Assembly: GCA_963708425.1 (NCBI GenBank)
Contig: OY970206.1
Span: 558,001-622,000 of the forward strand
Direction: 5' to 3'
Source of the DNA: JACMNW01 sp963708425
Lineage (GTDB): Bacteria; Pseudomonadota; Alphaproteobacteria; Rhodobacterales; Rhodobacteraceae
DNA length: 64,000 bases
Shown: piece by piece, positions 52,985-61,434 of the stretch
Layout: every line of letters starts with the position of its first letter
Numbering within the stretch: position 1 is the first letter of the stretch
Position numbers and translations under genes: made by a program
Notes under the pieces: generated by a model
The model's input: the letters and a program-made list of their open reading frames with translations, nothing else
What the model was told of the DNA's origin: nothing
The model's database searches: none

Positions 52985-53566
52985 ATGTTCTACAAACCCG
53001 AAGACGGCCACGGCCTGCCTCACAGCCCGTTCTACGCCATTGTCACCCCCCGCCCAATCGGCTGGATTTCCACCCGCGGCCACAGGGGCGACAACCTGGC
53101 CCCCTATTCCTTCTTCAACGCCGTCGCCTCCAACCCGCCCCAAGTCATGTTCGCCTCAAACGGCGTCAAGGACAGCCTGACCAACATCCGCGAAACCGGT
53201 GTCTTCGCCGTCAACATCGTATCCGAAGCCTTGATGGAGCCGATGAACCAGACCTCCGCCAAACTCCCCCTCGGCACCGACGAATTCACAAGCGCCGGAC
53301 TGCAGCGCGCCGAATGCCAAACCATCCGCTGCGCTTTCGTCGCCGCCTCCCCCGCCGTGCTGGAATGCCGCATGACGCAAATCATCCCGCTCGACGGTCC
53401 CGACAACTACCTGATCCTGGGCACCGTCACCGGCATCCAGATCTCGGACGACTGCTTGGTCGATGGCCGCCTCAATGTGACAAGGTTCAACCCCGTCGCA
53501 AGGCTGGGGTATAAGGATTACACGGTGGTGCGGGAGGTCGTGGCAATGGACAGGCCGCACGATTAA
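52985..53566 (+). CDS. Flavin reductase-like / FMN-binding protein
   Basis: 193 residues of the flavin reductase-like FMN-binding split barrel: FYAIVTPRPIGWISTRG, NLAPYSFFNAVASNPPQVMF, DSLTNIRETGVFAVNIVSEAL and NPVARLGYKDYTVV. It probably uses NAD(P)H to reduce FMN or supplies flavin to a partner; the partner is not evident. GAGGC precedes ATG 52985. Convergent with the DddQ-like gene. Confidence 0.92.
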   Translation: MFYKPEDGHGLPHSPFYAIVTPRPIGWISTRGHRGDNLAPYSFFNAVASNPPQVMFASNGVKDSLTNIRETGVFAVNIVSEALMEPMNQTSAKLPLGTDEFTSAGLQRAECQTIRCAFVAASPAVLECRMTQIIPLDGPDNYLILGTVTGIQISDDCLVDGRLNVTRFNPVARLGYKDYTVVREVVAMDRPHD

Positions 53567-53573
53567 CTGATCG

Positions 53574-54092
53574 CTAACCCAAGATCACCGACTTCGCTGC
53601 CAGATCACCGCCGCGCCACAGATACAGCGCCAGCAACGGATCACTCCCACACCGGATCGCATGCGGCACCCACGGCGCATGATGGATCACCGCGCCCGGC
53701 GTTACCGGGGCAAACTCCCTGCTCCCCTGCTGCCACTCCGCCACGCCCGAAATAGGCACATAAATCTCTTCCGCCTGATGCGCATGGGCCGGATAGATCA
53801 CCCCGGGCCCCAGTAACAACACCCCGCAGGCCAAATCGTCGCTGGGAATCGGGCCACGCAGACCGATAAACTCACTCCACCCATAGCCGCGCAAAAACGC
53901 CTCGCCAAAATCGGCAGCACCGTAGGTCTGCCGCCACGCCAGCCTCTCCGCCTCGGCAACAATCGCCGCCACCAACGGCATGCGAACGTCCAGTTGCCCC
54001 AACCACTCGCAAACTGGCAATTGCCCGGGCAGGCAAACCCGGCGCTCCTGACCGCTGGGCCAGTCCGCCAGAAATGGCGCGGCCTCGGGCAC
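53574..54092 (-). CDS. DddQ-like cupin (dimethylsulfoniopropionate lyase family), probable N-terminal frameshift
   Basis: 172 codons from GTG 54092 in the open frame. The C-terminal cupin has YPAHAHQAEEIYVP and IHHAPWVPHAIR, giving the His, Glu(+4), Tyr(+6) and later His pattern of DddQ DMSP lyases, which cleave DMSP to dimethylsulfide and acrylate. Actual DMSP activity is not proven; many relatives are uncharacterised. The GTG has no ribosome binding site, while a second frame from ATG 54133 (ILEAAKCLLDV) encodes what looks like the missing N-terminal helix. One base seems lost near 54085-54092. The gene may be a recent pseudogene or start late. Confidence 0.68.
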   Translation of the reverse strand: MPEAAPFLADWPSGQERRVCLPGQLPVCEWLGQLDVRMPLVAAIVAEAERLAWRQTYGAADFGEAFLRGYGWSEFIGLRGPIPSDDLACGVLLLGPGVIYPAHAHQAEEIYVPISGVAEWQQGSREFAPVTPGAVIHHAPWVPHAIRCGSDPLLALYLWRGGDLAAKSVILG

Positions 54093-54226
54093 ACATCAAG
54101 CAGGCACTTCGCCGCCTCCAAAATTCGCATCATCCTGCGCCCCGTTTCCTGATCAGCCGCCCGACTATCTCGCCCTGCAAATCAGGTTTCAGCAATAGTG
54201 GCGATATGCTCCTCCCCAAGAAAACC

Positions 54227-54257
54227 GTCTGCACATGGGGTGTACAGGGGGTGTACG
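54227..54257 (+). promoter_or_regulatory. Triple TGYAC direct-repeat element (copy B)
   Basis: TGCAC, TGTAC and TGTAC at 11-base spacing, with spacers ending in GGGG and GTC in front. 26 of 31 bases are the same as copy A at 4236-4266. It ends about 70 bases before the mtnP start. The orientation relative to the downstream gene is the same in both copies. Confidence 0.5.
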
Positions 54258-54327
54258 CACAACATACCGCTGTTCGCCGCCATTTCCGCCCCCTAAACTC
54301 GCCGCCGAACAACCCCGGAGTCTCCCC

Positions 54328-55194
54328 ATGCAAACCATAATCGGCGTCATTGGCGGCTCTGGCATCTACCAGATCGACGGCCTCGAAGGCGCATCATGGG
54401 TGAAGGTCAAATCGCCATGGGGCCAGCCCTCCGACGAGGTGCTGGTGGGCCGTCTTGGTGGTCTGCCGATCGCCTTCCTGCCCCGTCACGGACGCGGTCA
54501 TATTCATACTCCCACAACCGTGCCGTACCGAGCCAATATCGATGCGCTAAAGCGGCTTGGCGTCACCGACGTGGTCGCAGTTTCCGCTGTTGGCTCGCTG
54601 CGGGCGGACTACGCGCCTGGTGATTTTGTCATTGTAGATCAATACATTGACCGCACCTTCGGACGCGAAAAATCGTTCTTCGGCCCAGGCTGCGTCGCCC
54701 ATGTGTCAGTGGCGCATCCAACCTGCCCGCGCCTGTCATCCACCTGCGCAGAAGCCGCCAGTTCTGCCGGAATTCGCGTGCATCAGGGCGGCACATACCT
54801 CGCCATGGAAGGCCCGCAATTCTCCACCCTCGCCGAATCCCGGCTGTATCGATCATGGGGTTGCGATGTCATCGGCATGACCGGCATGCCTGAGGCGAAA
54901 CTGGCGCGCGAAGCCGAACTTTGCTACGCCTCCGTCGCCATGGTAACTGATTTTGACTGTTGGCACGAAGCTCACAGCGCCGTTGATGTCTCTCAAGTTA
55001 TTCAGACACTTACAGCCAATTCCTCAAGCGGAAAGTCTATGATTTCCAAACTTCCAACTTTTCTGGATCGCACCCGCCCCCCCTGCCCACACGGCTGCGA
55101 CCGCGCCTTGGAACATGCCCTGATGACCGCCCCCGACAAACGCGATCCGGCCGTGCTTGCCCGCCTCGATGCCATCGCGCGGAGGGTTCTATGA
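54328..55194 (+). CDS. mtnP: S-methyl-5'-thioadenosine phosphorylase
   Basis: Splits methylthioadenosine with phosphate into adenine and methylthioribose-1-phosphate. 288 residues of the PNP/MTAP family: IGVIGGSGIYQIDGL, FLPRHGRGHIHTPTTVPYRANI, VAVSAVGSLRADYAPGDFV, YLAMEGPQFST, VIGMTGMPEAKLAREAEL and TDFDCWHE. GGAG lies seven bases before ATG 54328. The segment coding for about VIQTLTANSSSGKSM (54985-55060) is visibly AT-rich. It is followed by a DUF2927 gene and apt, which recycles the adenine. Confidence 0.95.
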   Translation: MQTIIGVIGGSGIYQIDGLEGASWVKVKSPWGQPSDEVLVGRLGGLPIAFLPRHGRGHIHTPTTVPYRANIDALKRLGVTDVVAVSAVGSLRADYAPGDFVIVDQYIDRTFGREKSFFGPGCVAHVSVAHPTCPRLSSTCAEAASSAGIRVHQGGTYLAMEGPQFSTLAESRLYRSWGCDVIGMTGMPEAKLAREAELCYASVAMVTDFDCWHEAHSAVDVSQVIQTLTANSSSGKSMISKLPTFLDRTRPPCPHGCDRALEHALMTAPDKRDPAVLARLDAIARRVL

Positions 55195-55850
55195 AGCTTG
55201 CCATCGCCCTCTGCCTGCTGGCGTCACCGCTTCAAGCCCAAGAATACCTGTCCACCGACACCCGCCTGTCAGACGATGATTTCTACCGCCTCGTCGCCTG
55301 CGCCGCCCCGGGTTCCGGCAGTTGTCAAAAAGACATCGTCCGCTGGTCGCCGGCAGACGCCCAAGACGTCTCAGTTGGCATCGTTCAAGTCGCTGACGGC
55401 TACCCACCACACCTGGTGCAGACTATCGACAGAGCCCTTGAGGTGGCCATTTCCGAAGTTAATGCAGCAGGTGCCAATCTTCGCCTAACCCGCTCCGAAT
55501 TATCGACAATTCCGGATGTTGGAATTCATCTTCTGGACATTGTCGAAGGTGAAAAGATCATTGGCACCGGCCTCGATCCGCTTGATGGCCAAATCATCGA
55601 AGCGGCTAAAGCGCAACTGTGGTGGCGCGGTGATCTTAGTTTGATAGAGGGCGCGATTGTATTCGGCACCGATGTCGATCCCGACGAAGTTGCCTCGATC
55701 ATGCTGGAAGAAGTGACCCAAACCATGGGCCTGCTGACTGATATTGGCGGATCGTACTATCAAAGCCGCTCGATCTTCTCTGAAACCAGCAATCAGTTGA
55801 CGCGGCTCGGCAGACAAGATGTCATGGCTCTGCGTCGCCATTATCCCTGA
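55191..55850 (+). CDS. Exported DUF2927-type protein
   Basis: 219 residues with a short signal peptide (LQA-QE). The C-terminal part GAIVFGTDVDPDEVASIMLEE, TQTMGLLTDIGGSYYQSRSIF and LGRQDVMALRRHY fits the DUF2927 pattern, a metalloprotease-like fold without a clear HExxH. Function unknown. ATG 55191 overlaps the mtnP stop (ATGA), so it is translated with mtnP, and apt follows after 21 bases. Its place between two cytoplasmic salvage enzymes is odd for a periplasmic protein. Base composition of 55440-55660 is AT-richer than the flanks. Confidence 0.8.
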   Translation: MKLAIALCLLASPLQAQEYLSTDTRLSDDDFYRLVACAAPGSGSCQKDIVRWSPADAQDVSVGIVQVADGYPPHLVQTIDRALEVAISEVNAAGANLRLTRSELSTIPDVGIHLLDIVEGEKIIGTGLDPLDGQIIEAAKAQLWWRGDLSLIEGAIVFGTDVDPDEVASIMLEEVTQTMGLLTDIGGSYYQSRSIFSETSNQLTRLGRQDVMALRRHYP

Positions 55851-55871
55851 TCGCCAGAAAGCTCTGAAATC

Positions 55872-56405
55872 ATGAAGAAAACCGTCAAAGACTACATCCG
55901 TACCATCGTCGATTTCCCGCACGAAGGTATCTTGTTTCGCGATGTCACCACGCTTTTCGCCGACGCCCGCGGTTTCAGAATGGCCATCGATCAGTTGCTA
56001 ACCCCTTATGCCGGCCTTCGGATCGACAAGGTCGCGGGCCTTGAAGCACGCGGTTTCATCCTTGGTGGTGCTGTGGCCCACCAACTGTCCACCGGCTTTG
56101 TGCCGATCCGCAAAAAGGGCAAGCTGCCGGGTCGCACCATCGCGCAATCCTATACGTTGGAATATGGTGAGGCGGTGGTCGAAGTGCATGATGACGCGCT
56201 GCAGCCCGGTGAAAAAGTGCTCGTCGTTGATGATCTTCTGGCCACCGGCGGCACTGCCGAAGCTGGCATCCGCCTCATTGAACGACTGGGCGGCGAGGTT
56301 GTCGGTTGCGCCTTTGTCGTCGATCTGCCCGATCTTGGGGGTCGCAAACGACTTGAGGCGATGGGTATGGACGTCCACGCCCTTTGCGCCTTCGAAGGCC
56401 TCTAA
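55872..56405 (+). CDS. apt: Adenine phosphoribosyltransferase
   Basis: Makes AMP from adenine and PRPP. 177 residues: VKDYIRTIVDFPHEGILFRDVTTLF, GLEARGFILGGAVAHQL, the PRPP loop VLVVDDLLATGGTAEAGI and VVDLPDLGGRKRL. It is third in the mtnP-DUF2927-apt cluster, where it uses the adenine released by MtnP. The ribosome binding site is weak, so coupling to the upstream gene may matter. Confidence 0.98.
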   Translation: MKKTVKDYIRTIVDFPHEGILFRDVTTLFADARGFRMAIDQLLTPYAGLRIDKVAGLEARGFILGGAVAHQLSTGFVPIRKKGKLPGRTIAQSYTLEYGEAVVEVHDDALQPGEKVLVVDDLLATGGTAEAGIRLIERLGGEVVGCAFVVDLPDLGGRKRLEAMGMDVHALCAFEGL

Positions 56406-56768
56406 CCCATTGCTTACATGCCTATTTCGTATCTGTAAAAATATCCAGCCCGGCGCTGGCCACGCAGTCGAACCTCACCAAGAAAGGCGTCATCCGACCA
56501 CCCCCTAGTCGATGGACGCGTTATCGGTTGCGAAGACCCGTCGTCCGAACTTCGCCCCACTCCTCCTGAACCATTTCTTAACGGAATCACTCTAAGCATG
56601 GTCCCATCAGGTTGCACCCCAATCTGATGGCACGCTGCTTGCACCACGTGACCCACTTCGACCCCAGCCCCGCCGGTTCACCCCGGTGGGGCAAATTCGG
56701 AACGGTGCCGCATCCCGTGGCAACGCCGCTCGCCGGGGCCTAAATGGCCCCAAGGGTGGCACCCCCGA
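56406..56768. other. Intergenic region between convergent apt and FAD-oxidase genes
   Basis: About 360 bases without a supportable gene. At 56735-56751 GGGGCC-TAAAT-GGCCCC forms a hairpin, and the 16 bases just before and within it (CTCGCCGGGGCCTAAA) recur at 52361-52376. Nothing else was recognised; an RNA gene cannot be excluded by eye. Confidence 0.5.
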
Positions 56769-58184
56769 TTAGGTCGCACGCAGAACGGCACCGGGATTCA
56801 TGATGCCAACCGGGTCCAGTGCGGCCTTGATCGCCCGCATAGCCGCCAGTTTCGCCGGGTCACTATAGCGTTCCAGATCACCCACCTTCAGACGCCCGAT
56901 GCCATGTTCCGCACTGACTGATCCGCCAGCAGCATGCACCAAATCATGCACACAATTCTTTATCGCTTCGCGCCGATCCTCATACTCATCTCGGGTTTTT
57001 CCCTTTATTGGGAACACGTTATAGTGCAGATTGCCATCGCCCAGATGACCAAAACAATTGATCCGCCAATCCCCCAACGCTGCCAAAGCCACCTCGGCAC
57101 GCGGGATGAAATCGGCAATCTCGCCTAGCGGCAGCGAGATATCATGCGATGAAATCGCCCCGATCTTGCGGTTCGCCAGTGGGATCGCGTCGCGCAGCAC
57201 CCAGAACTGCGCCCGCTCGGCAACCGATCCGGCAATCACGCCGTCGCTGACCAATCCGCGTTCCAGTGCCACTTCAAACAACCCCGCCAGCGCCCCTGGC
57301 ACCGATTGCCCCGCCCCCAGACCCAGATCAATCAACACCACCCAGTCCGGCATCGCCGCGAAAGGCTGCCGCACCTCCGGCATTGTTTCGGCCAGAAACT
57401 GCAGCCCCTGCCGCCCGATCAACTCGAACGCCGATATGCCCCCGCCCAGTCGATCCCCCGCCAAGGCCAGAAATTCCAACGCCGCCGCTGGTCCCGGCAC
57501 CACCATCAGCGCCGCCCCCTGTTCGGCAGGCACTGGAAACAGTCGCAAACTGGCGGCCGTAATCACCCCCAACGTACCTTCTGATCCAATCAAGAGGTTA
57601 CGCAAATCATACCCGGTGTTGTCTTTGCGCAGCCGCTTCAGCCCGTGCCATATCGACCCATCCGGCAGTACCGCCTCGAGCCCCAGACACAGATCGCGTG
57701 CATTGCCATAGCGCAGCACGTTCACGCCACCCGCATTGGTCGCAAGTGTGCCGCCAATGCGCGCCGACCCTTCCGACGCCAGTGACAGCGGGAACAGCCG
57801 GTCCACCGCCGATGCCGCTGCCTGCACGTCGGCCAAGATCGTCCCTGCCTCGGCAATCAGCACATTTTCCGATGGATAAACCGCGCGGAGCGCCGTCATC
57901 CGCTCCAACGACAAGATCACCGGCGTAGCCCCATGCGGCATCAACTGCCCGCCAACAAGCCCCGTCCCGCCCCCCCACGGCACGATGCCAACGCGCGCTG
58001 CACTGCACGCACGCACCACAGTTGCCACCTCGTCCACTGTCTGGGGCCGTGCCAGAACGCCGCCATGGCCAATCAAACGACCACGCGGCTCTTCCAAGTG
58101 GCGCGGCTCTGGCGCGCCAATTCGGCCGTCAGGCAAAAGTGATCCAAGATGAGCGGCAAAGACGGCTTCGGCGGGATTTAACAT
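56769..58184 (-). CDS. FAD-binding oxidase, GlcD/D-2-hydroxyacid dehydrogenase type
   Basis: 471 residues with the PCMH-type FAD domain: VLARPQTVDEVATVVRAC, VPWGGGTGLVGGQLMP, EGSARIGGTLATNAGGVNVLRYGNARDLCLGLEAVLPDG-type spacing, LIGSEGTLGVITAASLRLFP. The C-terminal FAD-oxidase domain has INCFGHLGDGNLHYNVFP and VSAEHGIGRLK. It oxidises a D-2-hydroxyacid (lactate, glycolate or 2-hydroxyglutarate are the usual candidates). No GlcE/GlcF partners are adjacent, which favours a single-subunit D-lactate or 2-hydroxyglutarate dehydrogenase. Confidence 0.92.
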   Translation of the reverse strand: MLNPAEAVFAAHLGSLLPDGRIGAPEPRHLEEPRGRLIGHGGVLARPQTVDEVATVVRACSAARVGIVPWGGGTGLVGGQLMPHGATPVILSLERMTALRAVYPSENVLIAEAGTILADVQAAASAVDRLFPLSLASEGSARIGGTLATNAGGVNVLRYGNARDLCLGLEAVLPDGSIWHGLKRLRKDNTGYDLRNLLIGSEGTLGVITAASLRLFPVPAEQGAALMVVPGPAAALEFLALAGDRLGGGISAFELIGRQGLQFLAETMPEVRQPFAAMPDWVVLIDLGLGAGQSVPGALAGLFEVALERGLVSDGVIAGSVAERAQFWVLRDAIPLANRKIGAISSHDISLPLGEIADFIPRAEVALAALGDWRINCFGHLGDGNLHYNVFPIKGKTRDEYEDRREAIKNCVHDLVHAAGGSVSAEHGIGRLKVGDLERYSDPAKLAAMRAIKAALDPVGIMNPGAVLRAT

Positions 58185-58193
58185 GCCAATTTC

Positions 58194-58781
58194 CTACCCC
58201 GTTTCCGTCTTCCCACGCCGATCAGACCGCAGATTGGCGTATAGCACATGGTTGCGCCAGCGCCCGCTGATCTGCAAATAGCTTTGTGCCACGCCTTCGT
58301 ATTTGAAGCCGGTCTTTTCCAGGACACCGCGCGATGCCGCATTGCCTGGCAGGCAAGCAGCCTCTATCCGGCTTAGGTCCAGTTGCACAAACGCATGGTG
58401 AACCACCGCCTCGATCGCCTCACGCATGTATCCCTTTCGGGCGTGGGCAGCGCCAATCCAATAGCCAAGCGTGCCTGCCTGCGCGGGCCCACGGCGAATG
58501 TTGTCCAGCGTGATCGCCCCCAAAAGCGCGTTATCTTCCCGCCGAAACATCAATAGCGGCAGCGCGGTGCCTTGGCTTTCGGCACGGTTCGCCCAATAAA
58601 CCCGGTTGGTAAAGGCGCGGCGCGACAGATGGTCATGCGCCCAGACCGGTTCCCACGGGCGCAGAAAATCCGCGCTGTCGCTGCGCAGGGTTGACCAAGC
58701 GTGCCAATCGCCGTGCTGCGGCAGGCGCAGGGTGATACGGTCCGCCTCGACCCGAACTTTGCGGCGCAATGCCAGCAACAT
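58194..58781 (-). CDS. RimJ/RimL-type GNAT acetyltransferase
   Basis: 195 residues. Family marks are ADRITLRLPQHGDWHAW, FLRPWEPVW, GAITLDNIRRGPAQAGTLGYWIG, the acetyl-CoA loop HARKGYMREAIEAVV and NAASRGVLEKTGFKYEG. These enzymes acetylate protein N-termini such as ribosomal protein S5, or other amines. The ATG shares a base with the stop of the upstream M16 gene (TGATG), so it is the last gene of the coupled minus-strand cluster. Confidence 0.92.
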   Translation of the reverse strand: MLLALRRKVRVEADRITLRLPQHGDWHAWSTLRSDSADFLRPWEPVWAHDHLSRRAFTNRVYWANRAESQGTALPLLMFRREDNALLGAITLDNIRRGPAQAGTLGYWIGAAHARKGYMREAIEAVVHHAFVQLDLSRIEAACLPGNAASRGVLEKTGFKYEGVAQSYLQISGRWRNHVLYANLRSDRRGKTETG

Positions 58782-60040
58782 CAGGCCAGCAGACTTTTGC
58801 GCATCGCCTCCAGCCCCGGCGCAGATGTCACGGGGCCGTACAGGGCAAGGGCCGCCCGCGCTTGCGCCATTTCGCCAGCATAGCGGCGCACGTCCGATGT
58901 GCCAACCGCATCAATGCGCTGCACGGCCTCTTCCACGTCGGGTACCCGACCCCAAATTGCCAACAAGCGCGCCAGACGTTCCGCCCGGCTGGAGGGGCTT
59001 TCAAGCCCCATCAACAACCCGGCTTTCAGTTGCGCCCGCGCCCGCGCCACTTCAGCATCCGACATATCATCCGCGGCACGCTTCAGCTCATCTACCGTCA
59101 GCTGCATCAAATCGGTTATCTCGTCCTCGGACGTGCCCGCGTAGATGGTGATCTGCCCGGTGTCTTCATACGCGCCGCTTTGGGCAAAAATCGAATAGCA
59201 CAGCCCGCGTTCTTCGCGAATTTTCTGGAACAGGCGGCTGGACATGCCGCCCCCCAATGCCGTGGCATAAATCTGCGCCGCATACACGTCCGGCGCACGG
59301 TAATTGGGCGATTCAAACGCCAGTGCGAAATGCACCTGCTCCAGATCTTTTACCTCGCGCCGCTCCAGCCCGCCAAAGGCCGCGACCTGCACATTCGGTG
59401 CACCGACGGGCTTCAACCCGCCGAAAACCTCAGTCGCCTGGGCGACAATTGCATCGTGATCAACGCCGCCTGCCGCAGACAGGATCATCTGATCCGGTCC
59501 GTAATGTTCGGCCACAAAGCGCGTCAGGTCATCGCGGGTAAAGCCCGACACCCGTTCTGCTGGCCCCAAAATGGTGCGGCCAAACGGCTGATCCGGGTAG
59601 CTGGCCTCTTGCAGCCAATCGAAAATAATGTCGTCCGGCGTGTCCATTGCCTGCCCGATCTCCTGCAAGATCACATGGCGTTCCACCTCGATCTCGCGTT
59701 CATCGAACACCGGGTTCAGCACGATGTCAGAGATGACATCCAGCGCCAACGCCACATCAGCGGACAAGACCCGCGCGTAATAAGCGGTCATTTCCTTCGA
59801 CGTGTAGGCGTTGATGTACCCGCCAACGTCTTCAATTTCCTCGGCAATTCGCAGTGCTGACCGTTTTTTGGTGCCTTTGAACGCCATATGCTCCAGAAAA
59901 TGCGCGATGCCATTTTGCTCGGCGCGTTCGTGCCGCCCGCCCGCCGTCACCCAAATGCCGACGGATGCTGACAGCAGCCCCGGCATATGTTCGGTGACAA
60001 TGCGAAACCCATTGGGCAGCGTATCAAGGCGAAGCGTCAA
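58781..60040 (-). CDS. M16 family zinc peptidase (processing-peptidase-like)
   Basis: 419 residues. The inverted zinc motif is in NGIAHFLEHMAFKGTKKR (HxxEH), with the distal glutamate in ERHVILQEIGQ. It includes the MPP-type YINAYTSKEMTAYYA stretch and a flexible glycine-rich loop (IYATALGGGMSSRLFQKIRE). It is related to mitochondrial processing peptidase beta. The 4-base overlap with thrC upstream and the overlap with the GNAT gene downstream show tight coupling. The thrC-M16 pairing is common in Rhodobacterales. Confidence 0.95.
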   Translation of the reverse strand: MTLRLDTLPNGFRIVTEHMPGLLSASVGIWVTAGGRHERAEQNGIAHFLEHMAFKGTKKRSALRIAEEIEDVGGYINAYTSKEMTAYYARVLSADVALALDVISDIVLNPVFDEREIEVERHVILQEIGQAMDTPDDIIFDWLQEASYPDQPFGRTILGPAERVSGFTRDDLTRFVAEHYGPDQMILSAAGGVDHDAIVAQATEVFGGLKPVGAPNVQVAAFGGLERREVKDLEQVHFALAFESPNYRAPDVYAAQIYATALGGGMSSRLFQKIREERGLCYSIFAQSGAYEDTGQITIYAGTSEDEITDLMQLTVDELKRAADDMSDAEVARARAQLKAGLLMGLESPSSRAERLARLLAIWGRVPDVEEAVQRIDAVGTSDVRRYAGEMAQARAALALYGPVTSAPGLEAMRKSLLA

Positions 60041-61422
60041 TGAGTAATCCTTTCACGGATAAGGGCCTGCAGGGCCCCCAGATCATTCGGCACGCGGGTC
60101 ACGCGTTCGGCACGAGTATAGAGATCAGCCATGCGTTCAGGCAAGCCGGGCCGCACACCCATCGCCGCCTCGACTGCATCGGGAAATTTCGCCGGATGCG
60201 CGGTGGCCAGTGTGATCATCGGGGTGGCCCCCAGATGGGCACCAGCGACATGCACGCCAACGGCAGAATGCGGGCACAAAACTTCGCCAGTCGTTGCGTA
60301 CAAATGCCTGATTGCAGCGCGGGTTTCATCCTCGGAACAGCGACCCGAGGTGAAGGTGGTACGCAAAAATTCCAGCGCGCCTCGGCTGATGTGAAAACCG
60401 CCTTTGCCCACTTCGCCCATAAGTGCCGTAACCGCCGCGCCATCGCGACCATAGGCATCGAACAACGCCCGCTCAAAGTTCGATGATACCTGAATATCCA
60501 TCGACGGGCTGATTGACGCACGCACGCCGTCCATCACATAATCGCCGGTGCTGATGGCACGGTGCAGAATGTCATTCTGGTTGGTGGCAATCACCAACCG
60601 GTCGATCGGCAGCCCCATTTTGCGCGCGATATAGCCCGCGAAAATGTCACCAAAATTGCCCGTCGGCACGGTAAAGCTGACCATGCGGTGCGGGGCACCC
60701 AAAGACACGGCGGCGCTGAAGTAATACACCACCTGCGCCAAAACCCGCGCCCAATTGATGCTGTTCACCCCCGCCAGCCGCACCCCATCACGAAAGGCAA
60801 AATCATTGAACATGTCTTTCACGCGGGCTTGGGCATCGTCAAAATCGCCGTCCATCGCCAGCGCATGAACGTTTGCCTCGGACGGCGTGGTCATCTGGCG
60901 GCGCTGCACTTCGGATATGCGGCCATGCGGGTACAAGATGACCAGATCAACGTTCGGCAACCCGCGAAACGCCTCCATCGCCGCCGATCCGGTATCGCCC
61001 GACGTGGCCCCCACAATCGTGATCCGCGCGCCGGTTTTCGCCAACGCCGCCTGCATCATCTGGCCGATCAACTGCATCGCAAAGTCTTTGAACGCCAGGG
61101 TTGGGCCGTGGAACAGCTCCAGCAAGAAATGGTTCGCACCAATCTGCACCAGCGGCGCGCGGGCGGCATGACCAAAGCCTGCATAGGCCTTGGCGATCAG
61201 CCCGCGAAATTCGTCATCCCCGAATGTGTCGCCCAGAAACGGCCACATCACCTGAAACGCAATCTCTTCGTAGCTTTGCCCAGCCATCGCGGCAATTTCA
61301 CCATGGCCAAACACCGGCACCGTTTCCGGCACATAAAGCCCGCCGTCGCGCGCGAGGCCCGTCATCATCGCTTCGCCAAAGCTAAGAACCGGCGCTGTGC
61401 CGCGGGTCGAGATGTAACGCAT
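60037..61422 (-). CDS. thrC: Threonine synthase
   Basis: PLP enzyme converting O-phosphohomoserine to threonine. 461 residues: MRYISTRGTAPVLSFGEAMMTGLARDGGLYVP-type N-terminus, PLP lysine in FHGPTLAFKDFAMQLIG, phosphate cup TIVGATSGDTGSAAMEAF, and TGNFGDIFAGYIARKMGLPI. It begins 12 bases after the SURF1 gene, so a threonine enzyme is cotranscribed with oxidase assembly genes, an arrangement seen in related genera. Confidence 0.98.
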   Translation of the reverse strand: MRYISTRGTAPVLSFGEAMMTGLARDGGLYVPETVPVFGHGEIAAMAGQSYEEIAFQVMWPFLGDTFGDDEFRGLIAKAYAGFGHAARAPLVQIGANHFLLELFHGPTLAFKDFAMQLIGQMMQAALAKTGARITIVGATSGDTGSAAMEAFRGLPNVDLVILYPHGRISEVQRRQMTTPSEANVHALAMDGDFDDAQARVKDMFNDFAFRDGVRLAGVNSINWARVLAQVVYYFSAAVSLGAPHRMVSFTVPTGNFGDIFAGYIARKMGLPIDRLVIATNQNDILHRAISTGDYVMDGVRASISPSMDIQVSSNFERALFDAYGRDGAAVTALMGEVGKGGFHISRGALEFLRTTFTSGRCSEDETRAAIRHLYATTGEVLCPHSAVGVHVAGAHLGATPMITLATAHPAKFPDAVEAAMGVRPGLPERMADLYTRAERVTRVPNDLGALQALIRERITH

Positions 61423-61434
61423 TATTTCCTCAGC

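Noticed and set aside
54985..55070. AT-rich stretch in mtnP as a possible inserted element
   Set aside because: The reading frame continues with plausible MtnP residues and no repeat or boundary is visible; probably local codon variation.
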